Shown here: positions 1-5,577 of the stretch, piece by piece | How the letters are laid out: every line of letters starts with the position of its first letter | Position numbering within the stretch: position 1 is the stretch's first letter | Assembly: GCA_029777145.1 (NCBI GenBank) | Contig: JAKOSS010000116.1 | Span: 1 to 5,577, forward strand | Direction of reading: 5' to 3' | Source of the DNA: Acidobacteriota bacterium | GTDB lineage: Bacteria > Acidobacteriota > Blastocatellia > Pyrinomonadales > Pyrinomonadaceae | DNA: 5,577 nt | Made by a program: the position numbers and the translations under genes | The notes under the pieces: generated by a model | Seen by the model: the letters and a program-made list of their open reading frames with translations, nothing else | Told to the model about the DNA's origin: nothing | Database searches by the model: none

Positions 1-96
1 ACGATCCGACAAATCCGTGTCGGCGCAAGCGATGGTTCGATCGTGACGCGGACCGGCTTACTCCCCACCGCCTACTTCGAAATAGCTGACAGTTGA
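1..96 (+). CDS. Possible 3' end of an upstream gene (partial, unrecognised)
   Basis: Frame 1 is open from the window edge to a TGA at 94-96 and encodes 31 residues, including the stretch GLLPTAYFEIADS at the C-terminus. The other two plus frames also stop within 90 bases, so openness alone is weak support. This frame is favoured because its translation has an ordinary protein-like mix, including a beta-strand-like ending, and many codons end in G or C as in the neighbouring genes. The last two codons and the stop fall inside the first units of a heptad repeat (GACAGTT, GATAGGT), so the repeat seems to supply the stop codon. I do not recognise the family and only the tail is visible. It could also be non-coding. 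Confidence 0.4.
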   Translation, partial: TIRQIRVGASDGSIVTRTGLLPTAYFEIADS

Positions 97-151
97 TAGG
101 TGAAAGCGGATAGCGGTCTGACCACTGACCACCGACCACCGACCACCGACT
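84..151 (+). repeat. Heptameric (7-bp) tandem repeat array
   Basis: Positions 120-147 are four consecutive 7-mers, GACCACT then three exact copies of GACCACC, followed by a partial GACT at 148-151. Positions 88-115 form four looser 7-mers in a different register: GACAGTT, GATAGGT, GAAAGCG and GATAGCG. Read on the minus strand from 118 down to 84, this left half becomes GACCGCT, ATCCGCT, TTCACCT, ATCAACT, GTCAGCT. The two halves thus meet at a small dyad, GGTC-T-GACC (115-123), as if the unit changes orientation there. The array begins at the stop codon of the upstream frame and is non-coding apart from that overlap. Its role is unknown. Confidence 0.8.
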
Positions 152-158
152 AAAACGT

Positions 159-187
159 TTGACTTTTACTTCTTAAAGTTTTACTTT
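159..187 (+). promoter_or_regulatory. Candidate sigma70-type promoter for the STAS gene
   Basis: TTGACT at 159-164 resembles a -35 box (5 of 6 to TTGACA). Seventeen bases later TACTTT at 182-187 is a poor -10 box (3 of 6 to TATAAT). The surrounding 151-193 is strikingly AT-rich for this GC-rich window, which suits a promoter. The predicted start of transcription would lie near 194, giving a leader of about 25 nt to the TTG start. TTTTACTT occurs twice (164-171 and 179-186), so the AT-rich stretch may instead be a degenerate repeat. The call rests on position and composition. Confidence 0.3.
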
Positions 188-205
188 AACTTTCGAATCC
201 GTTTC

Positions 206-209
206 GGAG
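206..209 (+). promoter_or_regulatory. Ribosome binding site deciding a TTG start
   Basis: GGAG lies 10 bases before the TTG at 220-222. This is a normal Shine-Dalgarno distance and supports the non-ATG start of the STAS gene. Confidence 0.6.
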
Positions 210-219
210 CCCTTCAATC

Positions 220-540
220 TTGCAAAACGTGGAAATTACTACAATTACGGCCGAGCCGATCGGCGAAACGGCGACCGTTTTCGCGGGCGATTACTTGAAC
301 AAACTGAGCGGTGAAACGATCGAGCGCGAGTGCCGGCAAAAACTGAGCGCCGGGGCGAAGAAGCTCGTCGTTGATTTTTCCGAGACGGAGATCGTCAATT
401 CGATCGGCGTTTCGATCCTACTCGGCGTAATCGACGCCGCGCAGGACGCCGGCGCCGAAGTCGTCTTTTCCGACGTCAGATCCGAAACCCAGGAGCTCTT
501 CGAAATGCTCGGCCTGACGAATCATGTCCGGCTCTTATGA
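220..540 (+). CDS. STAS-domain protein, anti-sigma-factor-antagonist type
   Basis: This 106-residue protein is essentially one STAS domain, the fold of SpoIIAA and RsbV. Such proteins bind an anti-sigma factor or kinase and are switched by phosphorylation of one serine in the cytoplasm. The core strand KLVVDFSE (48-55) leads into N60-S61-I62-G63 and a hydrophobic helix (VSILLGVIDAA). S61 aligns with the phosphorylated serine of the D-S-x-G motif of SpoIIAA (Ser58), with Asn in place of Asp. A further strand (EVVFSDV) and the final helix plus hydrophobic tail (LFEMLGLTNHVRLL) complete the fold, and the length is normal for a stand-alone antagonist. The TTG start is chosen because GGAG lies 10 nt upstream and the first strand starts soon after. 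No kinase, phosphatase or sigma factor is adjacent, so the partner is unknown. The GAF-HD-GYP gene follows on the same strand after a 166-bp repeat-filled gap. Family call firm; pathway open. Confidence 0.88.
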   Translation: MQNVEITTITAEPIGETATVFAGDYLNKLSGETIERECRQKLSAGAKKLVVDFSETEIVNSIGVSILLGVIDAAQDAGAEVVFSDVRSETQELFEMLGLTNHVRLL

Positions 541-695
541 TCTTTGACCTTTGAGCTTCGATCTTTGTCAGTTGTCATTGGTCATTCGTCCTTCGTCAGT
601 TGATTTCAGACCGGATTCTTAAAGCCAAAAAACAATGGCAACGGACAAATGACCAAATACAACTGACAAAGATCAAAGGTCCAAGTTCGAAGACC
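539..695. repeat. Large 7-bp-periodic inverted repeat filling the intergenic gap
   Basis: From 539 to 601 the plus strand reads as nine consecutive heptads: GATCTTT, GACCTTT, GAGCTTC, GATCTTT, GTCAGTT, GTCATTG, GTCATTC, GTCCTTC, GTCAGTT. From 695 back to 633 the minus strand also reads as nine heptads in register: GGTCTTC, GAACTTG, GACCTTT, GATCTTT, GTCAGTT, GTATTTG, GTCATTT, GTCCGTT, GCCATTG. Paired in order, the two 63-nt arms match at 49 of 63 positions. The core 560-591 / 643-674 matches at 29 of 32, with 16 perfect base pairs (560-575 / 659-674). The spacer is 602-632. All units begin with G and most fit G-[A/T]-[C/T]-N-T-T-N. The left arm starts inside the TGA stop of the STAS gene and the right arm ends 11 nt before the ATG of the HD-GYP gene. 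A transcript crossing it could form a long hairpin, but no U-run is present as in an intrinsic terminator. Function unknown. Confidence 0.85.
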
Positions 696-706
696 CCTTC
701 CCGACC

Positions 707-1960
707 ATGCAAAATTCACAGAAACTGATCCATACATTCGGGGCGTTGGCCGAACTCGGCAGCGAGGTCGCGCAGAAGCAGAATTTCCAGGAAATGATGC
801 GGACGTCGCTGCATCTGCTGCTCGGGAGCCTCGCGATCATGCGCGGCGGCATCGCTCGATTTTCGCGTTTCGGGCACGAGTTGAACATGCTCGTCGTCCG
901 CGGTTTCGGTGAAGAATTTCCGCTCAGTCTTTCGCTCTGCTATGAAGACGAGCGCCAGTTTCTGGTCAATGGGCTCTACCCGATCGAGGTCAGCCAGGCG
1001 AAGGTCCTTCCGTTCTTTCAGATCTATGACGAGAGTTTCGAAAAACGACGGATCGAACTCCTGATCCCGCTGGTCATCCGCGACGAGATCGTCGGCGTCG
1101 TCATGCTCGGCGAAAAAGCGAACGGCGAGCCGTACACGAACTACGACAAGGACATCATCTGCGCGATGGCGCGGCACGTCGGCGTGGCGATCGCGCAGCG
1201 CAATCTGATGGCCGAACTCGAGCGACGCGCGGAAGAGAACCGCCGGCTCTACGACGATCTGAAAACCACGTACGCCGACACGGTCAAGGCGTTCGCGGCG
1301 GCGATCGACTGCAAGGACAAGTACACCGAAGGGCATTCGGTCCGCGTCGGAAAATACTCGGAGATCATCGCCGAGGAACTCGGCTGGGACGAACCCGAGG
1401 TCGAAGGAGCGGCGGTCGCCGGCTACCTTCACGACGTCGGCAAACTGACCGTCGAGCGCAACATCATCAACGCTCCGTACCGCATCAACGCCAAGGAATC
1501 GGCCGAACTTTCGAAGCATCCGTCGGTCGGATACGAGATCCTGCTTCCGATCCATCATCCGTACGCGGACGTTCCGCTTGCCGCCAAATATCATCATGAA
1601 CGGCTTGACGGGCGCGGTTATCCGGACGGGCTGATCGACCGTGAAATACCCTACATCGCGAAGATCGTGAATCTCGCCGATTCATTCGACGCGATGACGA
1701 CCGACCGTCCGTACAAACGCCGGCGGCCGGCGCCGGAAGTGATCGACGATCTTTCACGAAACGCCGGACGTCAATTTTCGCCCGATCTCGTGTCGGCGTT
1801 CATGCGCGGGATGCTGAAGGAATTGAACGGCGAGTCGAAGGTGAAACGATTCCGCAAGCTTCTTGGTCGGGATTATATGGAGACTGAGGGACTCGCGCCG
1901 CTCATCGCCGGAGCGCTCAACGATATGGCGCCGACGACTCATCTGACGGCGATCGCCTGA
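707..1960 (+). CDS. GAF domain plus HD-GYP cyclic-di-GMP phosphodiesterase
   Basis: This 417-residue protein is predicted to hydrolyse the second messenger c-di-GMP in the cytoplasm under control of an N-terminal sensor. A GAF domain covers about residues 15-165, ending in the typical LIPLVIRDEIVGVVMLGE strands and a long helix. A charged, coiled-coil-like helix (about 167-195) joins it to the HD-GYP domain (about 195-365). The HD-GYP residues are intact: H210 (GHS), H242-D243 (HDVGK, with K246), H271, H296-H297, D301, G304-Y305-P306 and D325. Their spacing fits the metal-binding residues of characterised HD-GYP enzymes. Y206, four residues before H210, stands where the trinuclear-iron type has Glu, so a two-metal site is more likely. 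Two small oddities are ERNIINAPYRI where IPD.IL.KPG is usual, and a 45-residue C-terminal tail of unknown role. No membrane segment or receiver domain is present. ATG 707 is the only ATG, GTG or TTG after the in-frame stop at 650-652; no clear Shine-Dalgarno precedes it. The GAF ligand is unknown. Confidence 0.93.
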   Translation: MQNSQKLIHTFGALAELGSEVAQKQNFQEMMRTSLHLLLGSLAIMRGGIARFSRFGHELNMLVVRGFGEEFPLSLSLCYEDERQFLVNGLYPIEVSQAKVLPFFQIYDESFEKRRIELLIPLVIRDEIVGVVMLGEKANGEPYTNYDKDIICAMARHVGVAIAQRNLMAELERRAEENRRLYDDLKTTYADTVKAFAAAIDCKDKYTEGHSVRVGKYSEIIAEELGWDEPEVEGAAVAGYLHDVGKLTVERNIINAPYRINAKESAELSKHPSVGYEILLPIHHPYADVPLAAKYHHERLDGRGYPDGLIDREIPYIAKIVNLADSFDAMTTDRPYKRRRPAPEVIDDLSRNAGRQFSPDLVSAFMRGMLKELNGESKVKRFRKLLGRDYMETEGLAPLIAGALNDMAPTTHLTAIA

Positions 1961-2356
1961 TCACTGTTCGCCAAGCCACGAGGCGGCGTCTTCGACCGAC
2001 TTGAAAACCCTTGACCGCAGGCCGCGGTTGTTCGCGACGAGTTCACCGAATCGATTGATCTCGTCGTGTGCCGCGCGGCGGTCGACGAAGGCGACGACCA
2101 TCTTGTCGGTTACAAGATTCGGCAACTCCTTTGCGAATTCGTACATTTCGCCCGCGGTCACGTTTCCGGAAATATTTTCTTCGATCAACACCTTCACAAG
2201 TCCTTGCCGGCGGCACTCGTCAAGAACTTCCGTCCAATAACGGCGGCTGATCTCGACGCTGTCCTCGTCGCCCTCGACGTAAGCGTGGATGTAGCTTTCC
2301 CGCCGGTTGAACTCGATCCGATAAGCCTTTTCTTCGATGACCTTGTAACTGTTCAT
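1961..2356 (-). CDS. Small SpoIIAA-like / STAS-fold protein (probable)
   Basis: This is a 131-residue soluble protein with no signal peptide. Its alternating beta/alpha pattern resembles the SpoIIAA-like (STAS/SEC14-type) family. Strands YRIEF (12-16) and SYIHAYVEG (21-29) are followed by helix YWTEVLDECRRQG (40-52), strand VKVLIEEN (54-61), helix YEFAKELPNL (72-81), strand KMVVAFVDRR (85-94), the block NRFGELVANNRG (101-112) and the ending RVFKSVEDAASWL (116-128). The serine-phosphorylation motif of classical antagonists (D-S-x-G) is absent, so it is not expected to be an RsbV-like switch. The frame extends upstream to an ATG at 2456-2458, but those 34 extra residues look unstructured and overlap the end of the peptidase gene. 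The ATG at 2354-2356 is preferred because the first strand follows directly, although its Shine-Dalgarno is weak (AGG, very close). It lies 70 bp downstream of the peptidase gene on the same strand, and its stop codon touches that of the HD-GYP gene. Function unknown. Confidence 0.72.
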   Translation of the reverse strand: MNSYKVIEEKAYRIEFNRRESYIHAYVEGDEDSVEISRRYWTEVLDECRRQGLVKVLIEENISGNVTAGEMYEFAKELPNLVTDKMVVAFVDRRAAHDEINRFGELVANNRGLRSRVFKSVEDAASWLGEQ

Positions 2357-2426
2357 GACCTGAAAATTTCGCTGATGGGGCAAAATACCCGATGGCAACA
2401 ATGCGGATTCAGAACTCGAATCGGCA

Positions 2427-5400
2427 TCAAGGCAGATAACCTTTCTGGATCGGCACATCGCCGCTGAGACCGAAATGCGTCGTCAAAATTCCCGAAGTTG
2501 TCCGGTCGACGTACCAATCGCCGTCCCTGAAGACGGCGACATCCGTCTTTCCGTCGCCGTCGTAGTCGGCCGGAACCGGTTCATCGGTTGAGATCCCGAA
2601 CTGGAAATACGAGACGCCGCCGGAACTTCTCCGAACATACCAGGTTCGGTCCGAAGGCCGGAAAACCGCAAAATCGTCCCGTGCGTCGCCGTCGTAGTCG
2701 CCCGGAACCGGTCGGTCGCCCGACGCGCCGAAGCGAATAAACGTGACCGATGAATAGTTGATGTTCGACTGCGCCAGGAACCAGCCGTCGATGCTGTAGC
2801 TCGCGAAATCGGCCTTGCCGTCACCGTCGAAATCGCCTGTTACGGGCGTTCCGAAGACGATTCCTGAAAATGTGAGCACGTCTCCGGACGAACTTCGCAG
2901 AACGTAATATGTGTGGCTCGACGGACGAAAAACCGCGATGTCCGAACGGCCGTCGCCATCGTAATCGGCAACAACGGGAATGTCGCCGGGAAGTCCCCAC
3001 GAGTATCCGGCGTACGACGAATCGGCACTTCTGAGAACGTAGAAATCCGGAAACGACGGATCGGCGGCAGCACGAAAGATTGCGACGTCCGTTTTGCCGT
3101 CGCCGTCGAAGTCGCCCGGCGCGAGCCGGTCGCCGGCGAGTCCCCAGCTCAACGCCGCAAAACCGTCGGTCGAGCGGTTTTCATACCAGACGCCTTCCGC
3201 CGGTCGAAAGACGCTGATGTCGCTCTTTCCGTCGCCGTCGAAATCCGCGCGCGTAACTGTCGAAGGATTCGTCGCGCCGTCGAACGATTCGGTCACGAGC
3301 GTGTTGTTTGAGCCCGATCCGGCGTTCTGGATCGAAGCGTTGATCCCCAATCCGCGTATCGCGAACCCTCTCCAGACGCGCGCCACGTCGCCCGAATCCG
3401 AGACGTTCGCGGCGATCACGATCGCGTCGCGCGCCTGCAGCATCGTCGGATTCGACGGACTGATCTTCATACCGTCGGTCACATACTGCATGGCGCGGCG
3501 ATTACCGTCGGCGGCACCGTGAAAATCGATGAGTTGTCCGCGGACCTCCCACAGAACCGTCGACCAGAATTCGCCGAGGTTGTGGACTTGATCGCAGGTC
3601 GTGACCCCGATCGGTCCCCGCGGATAGGCGCTGTTCGGCGGCGGATTCGACGTCGTCGTGCCGATCAGCGTATTGCAGTCGGCATTTACATATTTGAACG
3701 TCAGCGGGCTGTGCGGCTTTCCGTTCGGTCCCAGACACGAGCGACGGGCGACAGGGAATCGGCGGATCCCGTGGTAATAGTTCGAATCAAATCCGGGGAC
3801 GATCTGTCTCGTGACGTAACCGCCGATGGCGTTTATTCCGCACGGATCGTCGGTCGGTTCCGAAAGCAGTGCGAGCGCGAAGAAATCGGACCAGCCTTCG
3901 CCCATTCCGCGCGCCATGTTTCCGGACAGACCGGTTGCGTTGGCGTGCAGTCGGCCGGACATTCCGTGCGTCAGTTCATGAACGACGAGCTGGCTGTCGA
4001 GCGCGCCGTCGCGGTCAGGATCCGGACCCGTCCAGACGAAGTACTGCGCATGCGGCCGCGAACCGTCGGGCACGGTCGTAAAATTGGCGCCGTTCGTCCC
4101 GGTCCCTTCCTGGACCTCGACCGAGATCGAATCGTTGCCGGCTCCGCCGCGGCCGAAATTATCCGTCTGAAAATTTCTTGCCGGCTCCGTGAATCCGAGC
4201 AGATAAGTCTCGTCGTGCCAACGGTTCGCGAGATAGAACGCATGAGTGACCGAGCCTTGCTGAAAATTCGACGGCGGGTACGTTTGAGTTGCGGGGACGG
4301 GATTTTCGCCGGGCGCGGGAATCCCTGGGGCGGGATTGTATGCAAAGACGAAATTGCGGCCGGCGCCGCCGAACGCCCATCCGTCGGCATCGATGCCCTG
4401 GATGTTGTCCCGATCGATCCCGGCCTCGATGTTGTTTCCGATCGTCCGCGTTTCGCCGTCAGGGATCCATCCCGCGTTGTTGAATTGATACGGCGGCTCG
4501 TTTCCGACGAGCGTGTAGGATTGCCGCGCGACCGGCGAAGGTTCCGGACAGTTTGTCGCGTCGCCGCAACCCGGTGTTCCGGGCGCGGGGCTATCGGCGG
4601 ATCTCAGCGGACTCGCAGAATTGCCGTAAACCTCGTATGTCGCGGACTGGGTCTGGTCCTCGGTCAACGACTTAAGCCAAAAAAGCCGATCGGGATCCGT
4701 CGCGGCGATCGCCATGAACGTCCGGCCGTGATCCTCGAGAAACACTGTCCACGCCGGAACGACCAATCCGGCAGTCAGCGGAAAGTAGGTCTTCTCGACC
4801 CGCAAGCTCGTCGCATTCGAGAGTCCGGCGGCGAGTTTTGCCTTCTTGACCGCATTTTCAGGATCGCCGAAATCACCGTTCGCCGATGTCGTGACGAGCG
4901 CCGGGACGATGTCGTTGACGATCCGAACAAGTTCATTTCTATTCGAAAATACCGCCCGGAGTTCGGCCTGGAAGACAGGAACTCCGTTCACCGTCTGCGC
5001 GAGCGTCCGGTAGGCGATGTTTCCCGCCGGATTCGCGTAGTCCGCGACAACCGCGAGTTGGTCGGCCTGGCCGCGTTCGAGCCCGAACAATTCGTGATTT
5101 TCTTCAAGGAATTCGGAAAGTATCTCGCCGCGTGTCCGGTTCGACGGCTTCGTGAGAAATCCACCGGTTCGGACGGGGCGAACGCCGATGAGCGAAAGAT
5201 TTCCGATCGGTCCGTCATATTCAATTTCGAAGTCGCGGAAGCGCCCGCGGAATCGTCGCTCGGCTTCGGCCGCACGCTCTTTCCACTTTTCGGCATGTGG
5301 CCAATCGCCGCCGGACCGCGCGAGGATCTCCGGGCGAAGATCTTCAGGCACAAGTCTGATGTCGTAGTTTGCGATCGGTGCGGCAGGTGCGGAGGATTCG

Positions 5401-5501
5401 GCAAGACCGCGCCGGTCGAGCAACGCCGTTGTCGAGAGAACGACGACAACGCCGATCCCGACCATCAGAATCGCCCTCAAAGGGATCGCGAAACGGTTCA
5501 T
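2427..5501 (-). CDS. Secreted M36 (fungalysin-type) zinc metallopeptidase with C-terminal FG-GAP/VCBS-like repeats
   Basis: This 1024-residue protein is predicted to be exported and to degrade extracellular protein. Residues 1-34 have positively charged R3 and R9 and a hydrophobic core (about 10-28); cleavage after GLA (32-34) is possible, though the distal position also allows a membrane anchor. A fungalysin/thermolysin-type propeptide follows, with its conserved core at about 125-200 (EFLEENHELFGL ... NGVPVFQAELRAVF). The catalytic region, about 290-740, has H508-E-L-T-H512 as zinc ligands with E509 as catalytic base. GMGEGWSDF (532-540) supplies the third ligand E535, and H640-NLGEFWSTVLWEV is another typical M36 block. 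All six cysteines (312, 318, 554, 589, 609, 636) lie in this region, which suits disulfides in a secreted protein. Residues 750-1024 hold six calcium-loop repeats. The ATG is preceded on its strand by GAGG with a 6-nt spacer. Family call firm; substrate and anchoring unknown. Confidence 0.93.
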   Translation of the reverse strand: MNRFAIPLRAILMVGIGVVVVLSTTALLDRRGLAESSAPAAPIANYDIRLVPEDLRPEILARSGGDWPHAEKWKERAAEAERRFRGRFRDFEIEYDGPIGNLSLIGVRPVRTGGFLTKPSNRTRGEILSEFLEENHELFGLERGQADQLAVVADYANPAGNIAYRTLAQTVNGVPVFQAELRAVFSNRNELVRIVNDIVPALVTTSANGDFGDPENAVKKAKLAAGLSNATSLRVEKTYFPLTAGLVVPAWTVFLEDHGRTFMAIAATDPDRLFWLKSLTEDQTQSATYEVYGNSASPLRSADSPAPGTPGCGDATNCPEPSPVARQSYTLVGNEPPYQFNNAGWIPDGETRTIGNNIEAGIDRDNIQGIDADGWAFGGAGRNFVFAYNPAPGIPAPGENPVPATQTYPPSNFQQGSVTHAFYLANRWHDETYLLGFTEPARNFQTDNFGRGGAGNDSISVEVQEGTGTNGANFTTVPDGSRPHAQYFVWTGPDPDRDGALDSQLVVHELTHGMSGRLHANATGLSGNMARGMGEGWSDFFALALLSEPTDDPCGINAIGGYVTRQIVPGFDSNYYHGIRRFPVARRSCLGPNGKPHSPLTFKYVNADCNTLIGTTTSNPPPNSAYPRGPIGVTTCDQVHNLGEFWSTVLWEVRGQLIDFHGAADGNRRAMQYVTDGMKISPSNPTMLQARDAIVIAANVSDSGDVARVWRGFAIRGLGINASIQNAGSGSNNTLVTESFDGATNPSTVTRADFDGDGKSDISVFRPAEGVWYENRSTDGFAALSWGLAGDRLAPGDFDGDGKTDVAIFRAAADPSFPDFYVLRSADSSYAGYSWGLPGDIPVVADYDGDGRSDIAVFRPSSHTYYVLRSSSGDVLTFSGIVFGTPVTGDFDGDGKADFASYSIDGWFLAQSNINYSSVTFIRFGASGDRPVPGDYDGDARDDFAVFRPSDRTWYVRRSSGGVSYFQFGISTDEPVPADYDGDGKTDVAVFRDGDWYVDRTTSGILTTHFGLSGDVPIQKGYLP
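2430..3254 (-). repeat. Six FG-GAP/VCBS-like repeat units within the peptidase gene
   Basis: The C-terminal part of the peptidase repeats every 44-49 residues (about 132-147 bp). Each unit begins with a D-x-D-G-D-[G/A] loop, at residues 753, 797, 846, 890, 935 and 979. Most continue with DxAVFRP, an aromatic W/Y strand, RS and a FG..GD..P turn. The pattern is that of integrin-alpha-like beta-propeller blades, where the Asp-rich loop binds calcium. Unit 4 lacks the VFRP strand (ASYSIDGW instead), and unit 5 has DGDA in the loop. After unit 6 the protein ends with GDVPIQKGYLP, which matches the turn that precedes each loop but lacks a new loop. This suggests the natural end of the propeller rather than truncation. 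Such domains commonly mediate surface attachment or binding; the role here is inferred. Confidence 0.85.
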
Positions 5502-5507
5502 TTTCTG

Positions 5508-5511
5508 CCTC
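5508..5511 (-). promoter_or_regulatory. Ribosome binding site of the M36 peptidase gene
   Basis: On the minus strand GAGG lies six bases before the ATG at 5499-5501. This is a good Shine-Dalgarno match and supports that start. No convincing promoter is visible between it and the window edge. Confidence 0.6.
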
Positions 5512-5577
5512 GGATTAAGGAAAAAACTGGCAATTGATCAGACAGACTGACTATAACCCAAAACGGGTTTGGTGAGA

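Noticed and set aside
560..674. The long inverted repeat as an intrinsic terminator or a CRISPR array.
   Set aside because: There is no U-run after the distal arm and no regular repeat-spacer pattern of CRISPR length. The 7-bp period is the dominant feature.
716..1597. A 293-codon open frame on the minus strand opposite the HD-GYP gene.
   Set aside because: The composition is dominated by Arg, Asp and Val with no domain. The plus frame holds a complete GAF-HD-GYP protein.
2371..2390. GGGG...CCC around 2377-2390 between the minus-strand genes as a terminator.
   Set aside because: The stem is only three to four base pairs and no T-run follows on the minus strand.
2066..2467. A 133-codon plus-strand frame opposite the SpoIIAA-like gene.
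   Set aside because: It overlaps the minus-strand gene along most of its length, has no clear ribosome binding site or recognisable motif, and the minus frame has the better protein-like pattern.
3519..5537. A 672-codon open frame on the plus strand, antisense to the peptidase gene.
   Set aside because: Its translation is rich in Arg with no recognisable domain, as expected opposite a GC-rich gene. The minus-strand frame has a signal peptide, HELTH motif and repeats, so this is a shadow.
5550..5555. TATAGT on the minus strand, considered as a -10 box for the peptidase gene.
   Set aside because: The matching -35 position falls at the window edge and reads TCTCAC, which is a poor match.
5555..5569. 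Short inverted repeat AACCC-AAAAC-GGGTT upstream of the peptidase gene, considered as a terminator or operator.
   Set aside because: The stem is only 5 bp and no U-run of useful length follows on either strand. It may belong to a feature beyond the window edge.

Overview
The window looks like a chromosomal segment from a GC-rich environmental bacterium. The best guess is Acidobacteriota, class Blastocatellia (Pyrinomonadaceae-like). That rests on the style of the C-terminal calcium-loop repeats in the large secreted protein (D-[FY]-DGDG...VFRP...W/YYV.RS), on codon usage, and on intergenic 7-bp periodic repeats. It is an inference from sequence style; no taxonomic marker gene is present.

Layout. 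Positions 1-96 hold what may be the 3' end of an upstream plus-strand gene. Positions 84-151 hold a heptameric repeat array, followed by an AT-rich stretch with a possible promoter and a good ribosome binding site. A small STAS-domain protein (220-540, +) starts at a TTG codon. The gap 541-706 is almost entirely a 7-bp-periodic inverted repeat with arms of about 63 nt. A cytoplasmic GAF plus HD-GYP protein (707-1960, +) follows; it keeps all residues expected of a cyclic-di-GMP phosphodiesterase. Its stop codon directly abuts the stop codon of a convergent gene for a small SpoIIAA-like/STAS-fold protein (1961-2356, -). Upstream of that gene on the minus strand, 70 bp away, is a long gene (2427-5501, -) for a secreted M36 (fungalysin-type) zinc metallopeptidase. 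It has a propeptide and six C-terminal FG-GAP/VCBS-like calcium-loop repeats.

How the genes may relate. The STAS protein and the GAF-HD-GYP protein are on the same strand and could form a small signalling pair: a phospho-switch type antagonist next to a c-di-GMP hydrolase. No kinase, phosphatase or sigma factor is in the window, so the link is only positional. The minus-strand pair (peptidase, then SpoIIAA-like protein) could be co-transcribed, but the two products act in different compartments and no functional link is visible.

The coding content is of known families. The part least explained by known features is the intergenic heptad-repeat architecture at 84-151 and 539-695, where both arrays begin at the stop codon of the preceding reading frame.
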